Positions 37,447 through 46,591 are shown, counted from the first letter of the stretch. The stretch is DNA of 57,068 nt from Streptomyces tropicalis (GCF_029269835.1 NZ_JARJBB010000026.1:1-57068); one strand, 5' to 3'. The notes: generated from the letters alone by a model not told the origin. Made by a program: numbers and translations.

Positions 37447-38721
37447 ATGAACTCAGGGATCGACCGCCGAGGCGCACGGGCTGTCCCCCGCGGGACGCTC
37501 AGGGGAGCGCGCGGACGGGTCGCGGGCGCGGCCCTCGCCTCCCTGGCCATGGGAGGAGTGGGCCTCGCCCCGAGTGCCGTCGCCTCCGACACCGCGTCGA
37601 AGCAGTGGTACCTCGGTTCGATGCAGGCCGAGCACATGTGGAGGACCAGCACCGGCAAGGGGGTGAAGGTTGCCGTCATCGACACCGGCGTCAACCCGAA
37701 CACGTCCTCGCTCCGAGGGCAGGTGCTGGTCGACGACGTGCCCAAGGCAGTTTCCTACCAGGCCACGCAGGATTACTCGGGCCACGGCACCAGCATGGCC
37801 GAGTTGATCGCCGGCACCGGTGCGGGCGGTGGCCTGCGCGGGCTGGCGCCGGGCGCGAAGATCGTGCCCTACCGGGTGCGCCTCGCTGGTCTCAAGAGCG
37901 GTGCGGCGAACGACCGGACTCCCCAGGCGTGGAAGGCGCTGAGGGCGGCTGCCGACTCCGATGCAAAGATCATCAACATGTCCTTCGGCGGTATGACCAC
38001 CGATGAGGACGAGGCTGCCGTCACATACGCGGCGTCGAAGGGCAAGCTCCTCGTTGCCGCGGTCGGCAACAACGCCCAGGACGGGGGGAGCGGCTTCATC
38101 GACTATCCCGCGGGCTACCCCTACGTGCTGGGCGTCTCCTCCACCGACAAGTCCGGCACGGTGTCCAAGTTCGCCTCGTCCGGCAACGCCGTAGATGTCG
38201 TCGCCCCGGGCGAGGGCATCCCCGGCTGGTGCGACGCGTCCTTCCGCTCGTACTGCGACAACCGAAACGGCACGAGCCCGGCCACTGCGATCGTCTCCGC
38301 GTCGGCGGCCCTGATCTGGTCCGCCCACCCTGACTGGACGGTGAACCAGGTGGTTCGGTCACTGATAGACACCGCCGGCCGAACTTGGCCCGAGGATCGT
38401 CCCAGCAAGTACCTCGGGTACGGCGGAGTGCGGCCCCGCAAGGTCCTGGAGAACACGCATTACACGGCCGGAGCACCCTACGCCGACCCGCTCGCGAAGG
38501 AGAACACACAGGACGGTGTGGATCTCTACACGAAGGCTCCTTCGGCCCCGGCCGCCAGGTCCTCGGCACGCGCCGCGGACGGCGCCGCCGGTCCGGCGGC
38601 GTCGGATACGCGTACGTCGGACGGCAGCACCAGCATGTGGATTGTCGCAGGCGCCGTCGCCGCGCTGGCGGTGATCGGCGGTGCCGGCTTCGCCGTCCTG
38701 CGGGCACGCCGCTCCGCGTGA
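37447..38721 (+). CDS. mycosin-like S8 protease (second copy)
   Basis: 424 residues. A signal peptide (ALASLAMGGVGLAPSAVAS) precedes the catalytic domain with VAVIDTGVN (Asp), SGHGTSMAE (His) and RNGTSPATA (Ser), so the triad is complete. A Cys pair (PGWCDASFRSYCDN) stands just before the Ser. An Ala/Ser/Thr linker leads to a C-terminal TM helix (MWIVAGAVAALAVIGGAGFA) and RARRSA tail. It is clearly diverged from the first mycosin (for example GTSPATA against GTSFSAP). Placement with the WXG-type substrates suggests it processes that group. Confidence 0.88.
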   Translation: MNSGIDRRGARAVPRGTLRGARGRVAGAALASLAMGGVGLAPSAVASDTASKQWYLGSMQAEHMWRTSTGKGVKVAVIDTGVNPNTSSLRGQVLVDDVPKAVSYQATQDYSGHGTSMAELIAGTGAGGGLRGLAPGAKIVPYRVRLAGLKSGAANDRTPQAWKALRAAADSDAKIINMSFGGMTTDEDEAAVTYAASKGKLLVAAVGNNAQDGGSGFIDYPAGYPYVLGVSSTDKSGTVSKFASSGNAVDVVAPGEGIPGWCDASFRSYCDNRNGTSPATAIVSASAALIWSAHPDWTVNQVVRSLIDTAGRTWPEDRPSKYLGYGGVRPRKVLENTHYTAGAPYADPLAKENTQDGVDLYTKAPSAPAARSSARAADGAAGPAASDTRTSDGSTSMWIVAGAVAALAVIGGAGFAVLRARRSA

Positions 38722-38820
38722 GTCTTCGGTCCTTCGGGGGATCGGAATACGTGCCACTGCAATCGGGCGGTGGGCGCGACAGCTGGACTGAGGAAGAACA
38801 GAGGAAGGGGCGTTACGGCG

Positions 38821-39168
38821 ATGGCCGGTAAGCAGAAGCTCGAAGATGCAGCGGTAGTCAAGCTCGAAAAGGACATGTACACCAAGTACGAGCACATCCT
38901 GAAGCGGGCGCACAAGCTGCAGGGCATCATCGACAGCCTGGAGAAGGGGCACTGGGACGGCATCGGCCGCAGTGCGTTCAACGAGAAGCAGCAGGCCATC
39001 AACGTGGCCCTTCAGAACATCGGCAAGATCCTCACCGATGTCATCGAGGCGATGAACAAGACCCGCAAGATCAAGGACGGCAGCGAGGACGAGGTGCGCG
39101 CGGCTGTCAACAAGATCGATATTCACGACGGTGCTCCGGTGTCCGTGTTCAGTTCGTACCACCACTGA
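38821..39168 (+). CDS. WXG100 family protein
   Basis: 115 residues from ATG 38821. Two helices flank W45-D-G47 (LEKGHWDGIGRSAF), the turn motif of WXG100 proteins. The first helix is Lys-rich (KLEKDMYTKYEHILKRAHKL) and the second is NEKQQAINVALQNIGKILTD. The C-terminal tail (EDEVRAAVNKIDIHDGAPVS) is longer than in classic EsxA/EsxB. It likely forms a heterodimer with the next protein and is exported by EccC. No Shine-Dalgarno closer than AGGAAGG about 13 nt upstream. Confidence 0.88.
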   Translation: MAGKQKLEDAAVVKLEKDMYTKYEHILKRAHKLQGIIDSLEKGHWDGIGRSAFNEKQQAINVALQNIGKILTDVIEAMNKTRKIKDGSEDEVRAAVNKIDIHDGAPVSVFSSYHH

Positions 39169-39248
39169 GCGGCACGCGCGTCACTCACCACGGACCGGAC
39201 AACCGGCCGTACATCAGAAGCTTCATGAGCGGAAAGAGGTTTTGCGGA

Positions 39249-39548
39249 ATGAGCACCAACGCTGACGGCCTGTCCGTCAAGTACGACGCTCTCGACCTGA
39301 CGGCGACTCATATCGGCAACGAGGCGAAGAACCTGGAGCAGGACCTGCAGGAGCTCCGGCAGATGGTGGTCCGCAGCCAGCAGTACTGGGAAGGCGACGC
39401 CCAGTCCACCTTCACCACCGAGCTGGCCAAGTGGGACAAGGAGGCCACCCACATCCACACCGCGCTGACCACCATCGGCCACACCGTGCACACGGCGGGT
39501 GGTACCTACATGGAAGGCGACAAGAAGGCGGCCGGCTACTTCCGCTAG
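39249..39548 (+). CDS. WXG100 family protein (EsxA-like)
   Basis: 99 residues, the canonical WXG100 length, from ATG 39249 (GAGG 10 nt upstream; the longer ATG 39225 is less likely). W47-E-G49 (QQYWEGDAQSTF) is the turn between the helices LTATHIGNEAKNLEQDLQEL and WDKEATHIHTALTTIGHTV. The end, YMEGDKKAAGYFR, includes Y-x-x-x-D, which fits the T7SS export signal YxxxD/E. It is the last gene before the double terminator. Confidence 0.92.
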   Translation: MSTNADGLSVKYDALDLTATHIGNEAKNLEQDLQELRQMVVRSQQYWEGDAQSTFTTELAKWDKEATHIHTALTTIGHTVHTAGGTYMEGDKKAAGYFR

Positions 39549-39565
39549 GCGCCGGGACGTCGCAG

Positions 39566-39598
39566 CAGGGTGGGCGCGCGCGGGAGGCGCCCACCCTG
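39566..39598. terminator. first of two tandem terminators between WXG operon and eccC
   Basis: CAGGGTGGGCGC (39566-39577) pairs perfectly with GCGCCCACCCTG (39587-39598) around a 9-nt loop, 17 nt after the WXG100 stop. Confidence 0.8.
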
Positions 39599-39623
39599 TC
39601 GTCGTCTCCGCGGTGCCGGACAC

Positions 39624-39660
39624 GGAAGGGGCCCGTACCCAGTGGGTACGGGCCCCTTCC
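39624..39660. terminator. second tandem terminator, 17-bp perfect stem
   Basis: Arms 39624-39640 and 39644-39660 are exact reverse complements around the triloop AGT; the 3' arm ends CCCCTTCC. It stands 5 nt beyond the eccC stop codon, so it can terminate transcription from both converging genes. Confidence 0.88.
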
Positions 39661-39665
39661 GGGGT

Positions 39666-42600
39666 TCACGCGGTCTCGTCCGCCAGCCCGATCTGGACCA
39701 GCGGCTTCCCTCGCCGCCGGGACACGAACACGCCCCGGCCGGCCGGCATCGGGCGGGGTCGCACCCCGCCCAGCAGGTCGCCCTCGCCGGGGTCGCCCGC
39801 GAGCACGACACCCTGCGCGCCGAGCTCCTTGACGCGCTGCATGAAGGACTCGTAGGCCGCCCGGCCGGCGCCCGCCGTGGAACGGGCGATGATGAAGCGC
39901 ACGCCGACATCGCGTGCGAAGGGCAGCAGCTCCGTCAGTCCCGCCAGCGGGTTGCCGCTCGACGTGGACACCAGGTCGTAGTCGTCGATGACCACATAGA
40001 CCGTCGGGCCCCGCCACCAGCTGCGCTCGCGCAGCTGCTCGGCAGTGACGTCCGACGTGGGCGTCCGGCGCTGCATCAGGTCGGCGAGCGCGTCCATGTG
40101 GTGCTGCATCTGGTTCGACATGGGGATGTACTCCGCCAGGTGCGAGTCCGGGGTCACACCCAGCAGCGACCGGCGGTTGTCGACCACGAACACCTTGCAG
40201 GAGTCGCCGTCGTACCGCTCGGTCAGGCCCTTGATGAGCAGCCGCAGCAGGTTCGACTTGCCGGACTCGCTCTCGCCGAAGACGAGGAAGAACGGGTCCT
40301 GGTCGAAGTCGACGAAGACCGGCTCCAGGTTGTCCTCGTCCAGGGCGAACGCGATGCCGTGCCGCGGGAAGCGGTCGCCGGGGGGCAGCTGGACCGCCGG
40401 GAATTCGCGGGGCAGCAGACGCACCGCGGGGGCACCCGGCTGCTGCCAGTGCCGGCTCACCTCGGTGGTGAGAGCCGCCGTCGCCTCCGCGAGGTCGGTG
40501 TCCGAGGAGAGACCGTCGAGCCGGGGCACCGCCGCCATGAAGTGCTGGTTCTGCGCGGTCTGACCACGACCGGGCACCCCGGTCGGCACGTTCGCCGCGA
40601 CCTTGCGGTCGAACTCGGAGTCCATCGGGTCGCCGAGCCGCAGCTCCAGCCGGTTCATCAGGTGGTCCTTGAGGTTGGAGCGCACCTCCATGGACCGCGA
40701 CGCGGTGAGGACCAGGTGGATGCCGTAACCGAGGCCGCGCGCGGCGATGTCCAGGACGACCGGCTCCAGGGCGTCGTAGTCGGTGCGGAAGTTGCCCCAG
40801 CCGTCGATGACGAGGAACACGTCGCCCCAGGGCTGGTCCGTCACCGAGATGTCACCACTGGCCCGCCGGGCACGGAACTCGGCGATGGAGGAGATGCCCG
40901 CCGAGCGGAAGTACTCCTCCCGGCGCGTCATCACGCCGTACACCTCCGCCGCGGTCCGCCGCACCTTCTCCGGGTCCAGACGCGAGGCGACACCACCCAC
41001 GTGCGGCAGACCGGCCACCGCGGACATCCCGCCACCGCCGAAGTCCAGCCCGTAGAACTGCACTTCCTGAGGGGTGTGCGTGAGCGCGAAGGCGGCGATC
41101 AGGGAGCGGACCAGCGTCGACTTGCCGGACTGCGGCCCGCCGAGGATCTGCATGTGGCCGGCCGCACCGCCGAAGTCGACCCACAGCGGGTCGCGCCGCT
41201 GCTCGTAGGGCTTGTCGACGAGACCGGCGGGGACGACGAGCCGGCCCGCGCCGTCGTACCCGGGCTGGGTCAGGCCCCGGCCCGGCTCGGGGGCGAGACC
41301 GGGCAGCAGGAAGTCCAGTGACGGCGGGCTGTCCAGCGGGGGGAGCCACACCTGGTGGGCGGACGGGCCCTGCGCCTCCAGCCGGCGCACGATCACGTCG
41401 AGCACGGTGTCGGCGAGCGCGTCGTCCTTCTGCTCCCGCACGACCTCCTTGCGCTGGCGGGGCACCGCTGCGTACTGCACCGGCACCTGCGCCGCGGTGA
41501 ACACGACCGGCCTGCGGTCGACGGGCAGCGGACCGCCCGCGGCGACCGCCTGCTGCGCGCCCGTGCGGTACACGCCCGAGACGTAGGCCGCCTTGAAGCG
41601 GACCATCTCGTCGGTGCCGTACTTCAGGAATCCGGACCCCGGCACGTTCGGCAGCTCGTAGGCGTCCGGGACACCGAGCGCCGCACGCGACTCGGCGGCC
41701 GAGAAGGTGCGCAGACCGACGCGGTAGGAGAGGTAGGTCTCCAGGCCGCGCAGCCGGCCCTCCTCCAGCCGCTGCGAGGCGAGCAGCAGGTGCACGCCGA
41801 GCGATCGGCCGATCCGGCCGATCTGCACGAACATCTCGATGAAGTCCGGCTTGGCGGTGAGCAGTTCGCTGAACTCGTCGATCACCAGGACCAGGGACGG
41901 AATCGGCTGCAGCGGGGCGCCGGCCGAGCGTGCCTTCTCGTAGTCGCGGATGTTGGCGTAGTTGCCCGCGTCGCGGAGCAGCTCCTGACGGCGGTTGAGT
42001 TCGCCGCGGATCGAGTCGCCCATGCGGTCGACGAGGGTGAGGTCGTCCGCGAGGTTGGTGATGACGGCCGCGACATGGGGAAGCTGCGCCATGCCCGCGA
42101 AGGTGGCGCCGCCCTTGAAGTCCGCGAGGACGAAGTTCAAGGTCTCCGAGGAGTGGGTCACCGCGAGGCCCAGCACCAGGGTGCGCAGCAGTTCGGACTT
42201 GCCGGAACCGGTGGCGCCGACACAGAGTCCGTGCGGGCCCATGCCCTCCTGTGCCGCCTCCTTGAGGTCGAGCATCACGGGGCGGCCGTCCTCGCCGAGG
42301 CCGATCGGCACCCGGAGCCGGTCGGCCTGCGCACGGGGGCGCCAGGTCCGCCGGGGATCGACGGACGCGGCGTCGCCGAGGCTCAGCAGATCCGTGAACT
42401 CCAGGTTGGCGAGCAGCGGTTCGTCGTCGTCACCGCCCGAGGCCATGCGCAGCGGCGCCAACTGGCGGGCCAGGGCCTCGGCCGCCTCGTACGACAGGAC
42501 GTCCGGAGTGCCCTCGTAGACCATGCCCTGCGCCGACTCCAGGCGCAGCTCCTCCGGCCGGACGATCACGGAGAGGTCGCCGCGCCCGGAGGCGAGGTCA

Positions 42601-43637
42601 CCGGGCACGATCTCCAGGACCGTGACCCCCTGCAGGCCCTCCGGCCCGGCCAGCAGGGAGGAGGGCGGCAGGGAGACACCGTCGAGGACGACCAGCAGAT
42701 GCGGCTGCTCGGGCACCGGCGGCCCGCCCGGGTGGAACCGCGGCCGGCCCTCGAGGCGGGAGGCGAGCAGGTCGTCCAGCTCCGTCGGGTCGGTGGTGAT
42801 CAGACGCCGGCTGCCGGCGCCGTCCGCGGTGTCCGGAACCTGCACGTGCGGCAGCCACTTGGCCCACTCCCAGGCGGGCGCGGACCCGCGACCGGCGGCC
42901 ACCGCCACGACGAGGTCCTCGGGAGAGTGCAGCGAGGTGAGCGAGGCGGTGATCGCACGCGCGGCGCCGCGCACGGTGTCCTGCTGCCCGCTGACCGTCA
43001 CGTGGTAGAAGGCGCGCAGCGAGACCGCCATCGGCAGTGCGTCCAGCGTGCCGTGGGAGGACACGAAGCGCTGCATGGCGCCCGCGGTCAGCGGTTCCAG
43101 TTCCTCGACCGGACCGGTCTCCGGTGCCACCAGGGCAGTGGCGAGGGACTGCGCTCCGAGGCCCACCCGGACCTGCCCGAAGTCCTCGTCCCCGGAACGC
43201 CGTTCCCACACCCGGCTGCCCTCGGCGACCAGCGCCCACAGTTGCTCGGGCGAAGGGTGCAGGAAGAACTGGGCGTCGCGCTGCGCCCGCGCGGTGTCCA
43301 GCGCGCTGCGCCGGGTCTGCGAGAGATAGCGAAGGTAGTCGCGCCGCAGATCGGCCATCTGTCCCTGGCTGCCGCGGCGGTAGCGCACCAGCATCGAGAT
43401 TCCCATGGCGATCGTGGACGCCACCATCACCATGCCCATGATCTTCATGAAGGGCTGGGCCTGCGGGTTGAAGAAGAAGACCACCGAACCGCCCATGCCG
43501 AGCATGGGCAGCAACTGCATCAGTGCGCCCTCCTGCTGACCCCGCGGAAGCTCCGGCGGGGGCTGCAGGACGACATCTTCCGTGGGCACGTCCTTCGGCA
43601 GAACCCTGGGCGGGCGCTTGACGATGATCTGGCTCAC
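39666..43637 (-). CDS. eccC: type VII secretion FtsK/SpoIIIE ATPase EccC (fused EccCa/EccCb)
   Basis: 1323 residues from GTG 43637. Two N-terminal TM helices (LMQLLPMLGMGGSVVFFF and FMKIMGMVMVASTIAMGISM) precede a DUF-type linker domain and three FtsK-like ATPase domains. Walker A Lys residues are Lys480 (GATGSGKSE), Lys839 (GGPQSGKST) and Lys1127 (GESESGKSN). Walker B is IDEFSE in domain 1, but IDGWGN and IDDYDL in domains 2 and 3, as is common in EccC, where the first domain is the main ATPase. It recognises WXG100 dimers and powers export. Confidence 0.96.
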   Translation of the reverse strand: MSQIIVKRPPRVLPKDVPTEDVVLQPPPELPRGQQEGALMQLLPMLGMGGSVVFFFNPQAQPFMKIMGMVMVASTIAMGISMLVRYRRGSQGQMADLRRDYLRYLSQTRRSALDTARAQRDAQFFLHPSPEQLWALVAEGSRVWERRSGDEDFGQVRVGLGAQSLATALVAPETGPVEELEPLTAGAMQRFVSSHGTLDALPMAVSLRAFYHVTVSGQQDTVRGAARAITASLTSLHSPEDLVVAVAAGRGSAPAWEWAKWLPHVQVPDTADGAGSRRLITTDPTELDDLLASRLEGRPRFHPGGPPVPEQPHLLVVLDGVSLPPSSLLAGPEGLQGVTVLEIVPGDLASGRGDLSVIVRPEELRLESAQGMVYEGTPDVLSYEAAEALARQLAPLRMASGGDDDEPLLANLEFTDLLSLGDAASVDPRRTWRPRAQADRLRVPIGLGEDGRPVMLDLKEAAQEGMGPHGLCVGATGSGKSELLRTLVLGLAVTHSSETLNFVLADFKGGATFAGMAQLPHVAAVITNLADDLTLVDRMGDSIRGELNRRQELLRDAGNYANIRDYEKARSAGAPLQPIPSLVLVIDEFSELLTAKPDFIEMFVQIGRIGRSLGVHLLLASQRLEEGRLRGLETYLSYRVGLRTFSAAESRAALGVPDAYELPNVPGSGFLKYGTDEMVRFKAAYVSGVYRTGAQQAVAAGGPLPVDRRPVVFTAAQVPVQYAAVPRQRKEVVREQKDDALADTVLDVIVRRLEAQGPSAHQVWLPPLDSPPSLDFLLPGLAPEPGRGLTQPGYDGAGRLVVPAGLVDKPYEQRRDPLWVDFGGAAGHMQILGGPQSGKSTLVRSLIAAFALTHTPQEVQFYGLDFGGGGMSAVAGLPHVGGVASRLDPEKVRRTAAEVYGVMTRREEYFRSAGISSIAEFRARRASGDISVTDQPWGDVFLVIDGWGNFRTDYDALEPVVLDIAARGLGYGIHLVLTASRSMEVRSNLKDHLMNRLELRLGDPMDSEFDRKVAANVPTGVPGRGQTAQNQHFMAAVPRLDGLSSDTDLAEATAALTTEVSRHWQQPGAPAVRLLPREFPAVQLPPGDRFPRHGIAFALDEDNLEPVFVDFDQDPFFLVFGESESGKSNLLRLLIKGLTERYDGDSCKVFVVDNRRSLLGVTPDSHLAEYIPMSNQMQHHMDALADLMQRRTPTSDVTAEQLRERSWWRGPTVYVVIDDYDLVSTSSGNPLAGLTELLPFARDVGVRFIIARSTAGAGRAAYESFMQRVKELGAQGVVLAGDPGEGDLLGGVRPRPMPAGRGVFVSRRRGKPLVQIGLADETA

Positions 43638-43699
43638 TACGCACCAATTCTCTTGACGACCGAGAATTTCTGTCCGCCGCCCCGTCTCAGGCGAACGCC

Positions 43700-43719
43700 G
43701 ATCGCGAACCGCGATCCTA
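43700..43719. promoter_or_regulatory. palindrome overlapping eccC -10 in eccC/eccD divergent region
   Basis: GATCGCG AAC CGCGATC (43700-43716) is a perfect palindrome. On the minus strand, TAGGAT (43719-43714), a good -10, overlaps its right arm and would direct transcription toward eccC. No clear -35 is seen. An operator is the simplest reading. Confidence 0.45.
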
Positions 43720-43974
43720 CTGACAACGGCGGACGGTGACGGGCGGTAGGGTGCCGGTGAGACATGTGAGCAGGTGCGAATCGGCCCGGGAAAACCGGGC
43801 AATCCGCGACGTACGAAGCACGTGTCCTCCGTGAGCCCCGGTCCCGGTGGCGAAGTCGACCGCCGGTGCGGGTGCCGTGACGGAAACCCGCGAGGAACGT
43901 GCACAGGATCTTTACGGCCGGTGCGGCGCGGCGCAGGAATGGCCGGCCGCACCAGCGACGAGGGGGAACAGCAG

Positions 43975-45489
43975 GTGAGCATGACGGCCTCCGCACCGGC
44001 CGGCGCCAACGCCGGACCGGGCACCGGGGCCCCTTCGGGGGCGAGCACCGGCTTCGGCTTCTGCCGGGTCACCATCGTGGCGCCCGACAGCCGCATCGAC
44101 GTCGCGCTGCCCGACGACGTACCGGTCGCCGACCTGTACCCGGAGATCCTGCGGCTGTCCCGTCAGAGCGCCGCGGAGGGGGCGCCCGTCGGCTACCACC
44201 TCGTGCGCCGCGACGGCGCCGTCCTCGACAGTGCGCGCTCCTTCGCGGCGCAGCGCATCCTCGACGGCGAACTGCTCACGCTCCGCCCGTTCTCGGAGTC
44301 CCTGCCTCCCGCGGTCTTCGACGACGTCTCCGAGGCGGTCGCCTCGGCCGTCACCCGGGACCACGCCCTGTGGAGCGGCGACCTCACCCGCGCCGCCGGC
44401 CTGGTCGCGGGAGGGCTCCTGCCCGCTCTGCTCGCCTTCGTCGCCTGGAGCTCCCAGCTCCGGCACGACATGCACAGCCTGCAGGGTGTCCTGGCCGCCG
44501 TCGCCGGCGTCCTCCTCGCCACCGTCGCCTGCGTGCGCGCACGCGTGTACGACGACCGCGGCTCCGCCGTGGCCCTCGGGCTCGGGGCGCTGCCGAACAT
44601 CGCCGTGGCCGGCTCCGGACTGCTGCCCCTGTCCGCGGGCCAGGGGACCGGGCGGCTGCAGTTCCTGCTCGCCTGCACCGCCGTACTGATCACCGCCGTG
44701 GTGCTCACGCTGGTCGCGCCGAGCGGCGACGGTCCCTTCGTGGCCTTCGTCTTCGCCTCGGCGATCGGCCTGGTGACCACCTTCATCGCGATCCTGACCG
44801 ACATCCGGCCCGTGGAGACGGCGGCCGTGGGCGCCCCGGTCGCGGTCGGCGCACTCGCCTTCCTGCCCGCCCTGTCGATGCGCTTCGCGCGGCTGCCCAT
44901 CGGCTTCCAGCCCCCCAGCCCGGCCCGCGGGGGCTACGCCTCGGGCGAGCAGGGCCCGCAGGAAACCGTCGACGCCGAGCGCATCGCCGCGCAGGCGCAC
45001 CGCGGTCACGAACTCCTCATCGGTCTCGTCGGCGGCTGCGCGCTCGTCGCCGTGGGCGCGTCGATCGTCCTCGGCTTCTCCAGCAACATCTGGGCGGAAC
45101 TCCTCGCGCTGGCCACCGGTGTCGCCCTGATCATGCGCGCCGGCCTGTTCCGGTACACGGCCCAGGTCGCCGTCGTTCTGGCCGCCGGCCTCGCGGGTCT
45201 CGTCTTCCTCGGGCTCGGCCTCGCACTGAATCCCCCCAGGTCCTATGTGATCGAAGCACTCCAGGGCGACACCTCCGGCCTCGACATCCGCAGTGTGTGG
45301 CTCGCCGCGGTGGTCGGCGCCGCGGCGGCCCTGGTGACCGCGATCGCCCTCATCACGCCGCGCCGGGGGGTCACTCCCTTCTGGGGCCGCTTCCTCGAGA
45401 TCGCGGAGAGCTTCGTCCTGCTGACCCTGGTCCCGCTGACGCTGGCCGTCTTCAACGTCTACGCGACCGTCCGCTCGATGACGGGCTGA
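43975..45489 (+). CDS. eccD: type VII secretion integral membrane protein EccD
   Basis: 504 residues from GTG 43975 (GGGGG 8-9 nt upstream; ATG 43981 and 43939 are alternatives). Residues about 22-105 form the ubiquitin-like N-terminal domain (CRVTIVAPDSRIDVALPDDV ... LLTLRPFSESLP). About eleven TM helices follow, from AGLVAGGLLPALLAFVAWSS to the final LTLVPLTLAVFNVYATV. Members of this family form the central dimeric barrel of the ESX membrane complex. It is divergent from eccC and completes the set EccB, C, D, E and MycP. Confidence 0.94.
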   Translation: MSMTASAPAGANAGPGTGAPSGASTGFGFCRVTIVAPDSRIDVALPDDVPVADLYPEILRLSRQSAAEGAPVGYHLVRRDGAVLDSARSFAAQRILDGELLTLRPFSESLPPAVFDDVSEAVASAVTRDHALWSGDLTRAAGLVAGGLLPALLAFVAWSSQLRHDMHSLQGVLAAVAGVLLATVACVRARVYDDRGSAVALGLGALPNIAVAGSGLLPLSAGQGTGRLQFLLACTAVLITAVVLTLVAPSGDGPFVAFVFASAIGLVTTFIAILTDIRPVETAAVGAPVAVGALAFLPALSMRFARLPIGFQPPSPARGGYASGEQGPQETVDAERIAAQAHRGHELLIGLVGGCALVAVGASIVLGFSSNIWAELLALATGVALIMRAGLFRYTAQVAVVLAAGLAGLVFLGLGLALNPPRSYVIEALQGDTSGLDIRSVWLAAVVGAAAALVTAIALITPRRGVTPFWGRFLEIAESFVLLTLVPLTLAVFNVYATVRSMTG

Positions 45490-45599
45490 TCCGGGCACAA
45501 GTCGGCGCCGTCCGCGCCCGTCCCCCCGAGCGGCCGAGTGCCACGCGGCGGACTCGGCGCGTTCCCAGGCCGGTGCACGGCGCCTGCCGAGGTCTTCGT

Positions 45600-45627
45600 C
45601 CTGCCGCCCCGACTCCAGGGCGGCAGG
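45600..45627 (+). terminator. hairpin terminator after eccD
   Basis: CCTGCCGCCC (45600-45609) pairs perfectly with GGGCGGCAGG (45618-45627) around an 8-nt loop, about 110 nt past eccD. The remaining sequence from 45490 to 45784 shows no gene. Confidence 0.65.
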
Positions 45628-45784
45628 TCTTCGCCCTGGCGCCCCGGATCCCGCCGGCCCCGGGCGCCCGGGACGTGCACGCGACCGTCGCGCCCACGAC
45701 GAGGCGGCCCACCTCACCCCCCACCCGACGCAACAGCGCACGCCCCGGCATGCGGCCGGCCGTGCGACGAAGGGACCCTGCCGC

Positions 45785-46003
45785 GTGAGTCTCGGCCCGC
45801 CCCCTCCCTATACACCCAGTCCACGGTCGCGGCCGACGGCTCGTCGGGGGCGCGGTGGCCCTGGTTCTCGTCGCTGCCCTGAGCGTCGTGGGCGTGCTGT
45901 GGTCCACCGCGCACCACAACGGGTCCGCCGAGGGCGCGGCAGCGGCCGCTCCGGGACCGGACGACATCAAGCACCCCACGTGCGGGGGAAGGGGTGCCCC
46001 GGC
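45785..46003 (+). pseudogene. frameshifted N-terminal remnant of a membrane-anchored protein
   Basis: A good start exists (AAGGGA 9 nt before GTG 45785) but coding sense hops through three frames. Frame 0 gives VSLGPPPP. Frame +2 from about 45811 gives YTQSTVAADGS. Frame +1 from about 45835 gives RRLVGGAVALVLVAALSVVG, then VLWSTAHHNGSAEG and PGPDDIKHP. Joined, they read as a short cytosolic N-terminus, one TM helix and the start of an outer domain, which then ends against the DUF397 gene. From memory, this N-terminus resembles those of streptomycete PQQ-like beta-propeller membrane proteins near T7SS genes; that is an inference. The rest of the gene is missing. Confidence 0.55.
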
Positions 46004-46017
46004 CGATCACACCCCCC

Positions 46018-46320
46018 TCAGCCCGTGCCCCCCGCCTCCGTCCCGCCGCCCTCCGGCGCCGGCTCCAGGTCGAACTCCCCGTCCCGTGCCCCCAGCACGA
46101 ACGCCCGCCACTCGGCCTCCGTGTACCGCAGCACCGTGCCGGGGTCGAGGGAGGAGCGCATGGCCACGGCGCCCTCGGGGAGGTAGGCGATCTCGACGCG
46201 CTCCTCGTGCGCCTCCGTGCCCGGGGCGCCGTGCCACTGGGCGCCGGAGATGTCGAGGGCGTACAGCTCGTCCCGCTCGCGCTCCTTGCGAGCCCTGATC
46301 TCGGCTTCCGTCTCCGCCAT
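46018..46320 (-). CDS. DUF397 domain protein
   Basis: 100 residues from ATG 46320. A charged N-terminal helix (ETEAEIRARKERERDELYAL) precedes a DUF397-like core: ISGAQWHGAPG, VEIAYLPEGAVAMRSSLDPG, then VLRYTEAEWRAFVLGARDGEFD. DUF397 proteins are small actinobacterial partners usually encoded beside XRE-type regulators. No such regulator is adjacent here, so it is an orphan copy. Role unknown. Confidence 0.8.
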   Translation of the reverse strand: MAETEAEIRARKERERDELYALDISGAQWHGAPGTEAHEERVEIAYLPEGAVAMRSSLDPGTVLRYTEAEWRAFVLGARDGEFDLEPAPEGGGTEAGGTG

Positions 46321-46591
46321 GCCGCAGCGTCCCCTTCCCGACGTCCGTACCGGTCGAGCGTCACCCTAGTGGGCCGGGCGCTCCCACCAGCACGATTCCG
46401 GGGAGAGGTGCCGGAGCGGCCGGAACCGCCTGGTACCCTGTGTGACGGCCGTTCGTGTACGCACCTCCGGGACCCTTCACGGGACCTGGGGGCAGCGCCC
46501 AGCGGATCCCCGCCTTCCGAGTCATGGAAGCTCCCTCGAGATGCAGACCGGGGGCACTCGGTGGCCACTCACAGACTATTGAGGAGTACGC

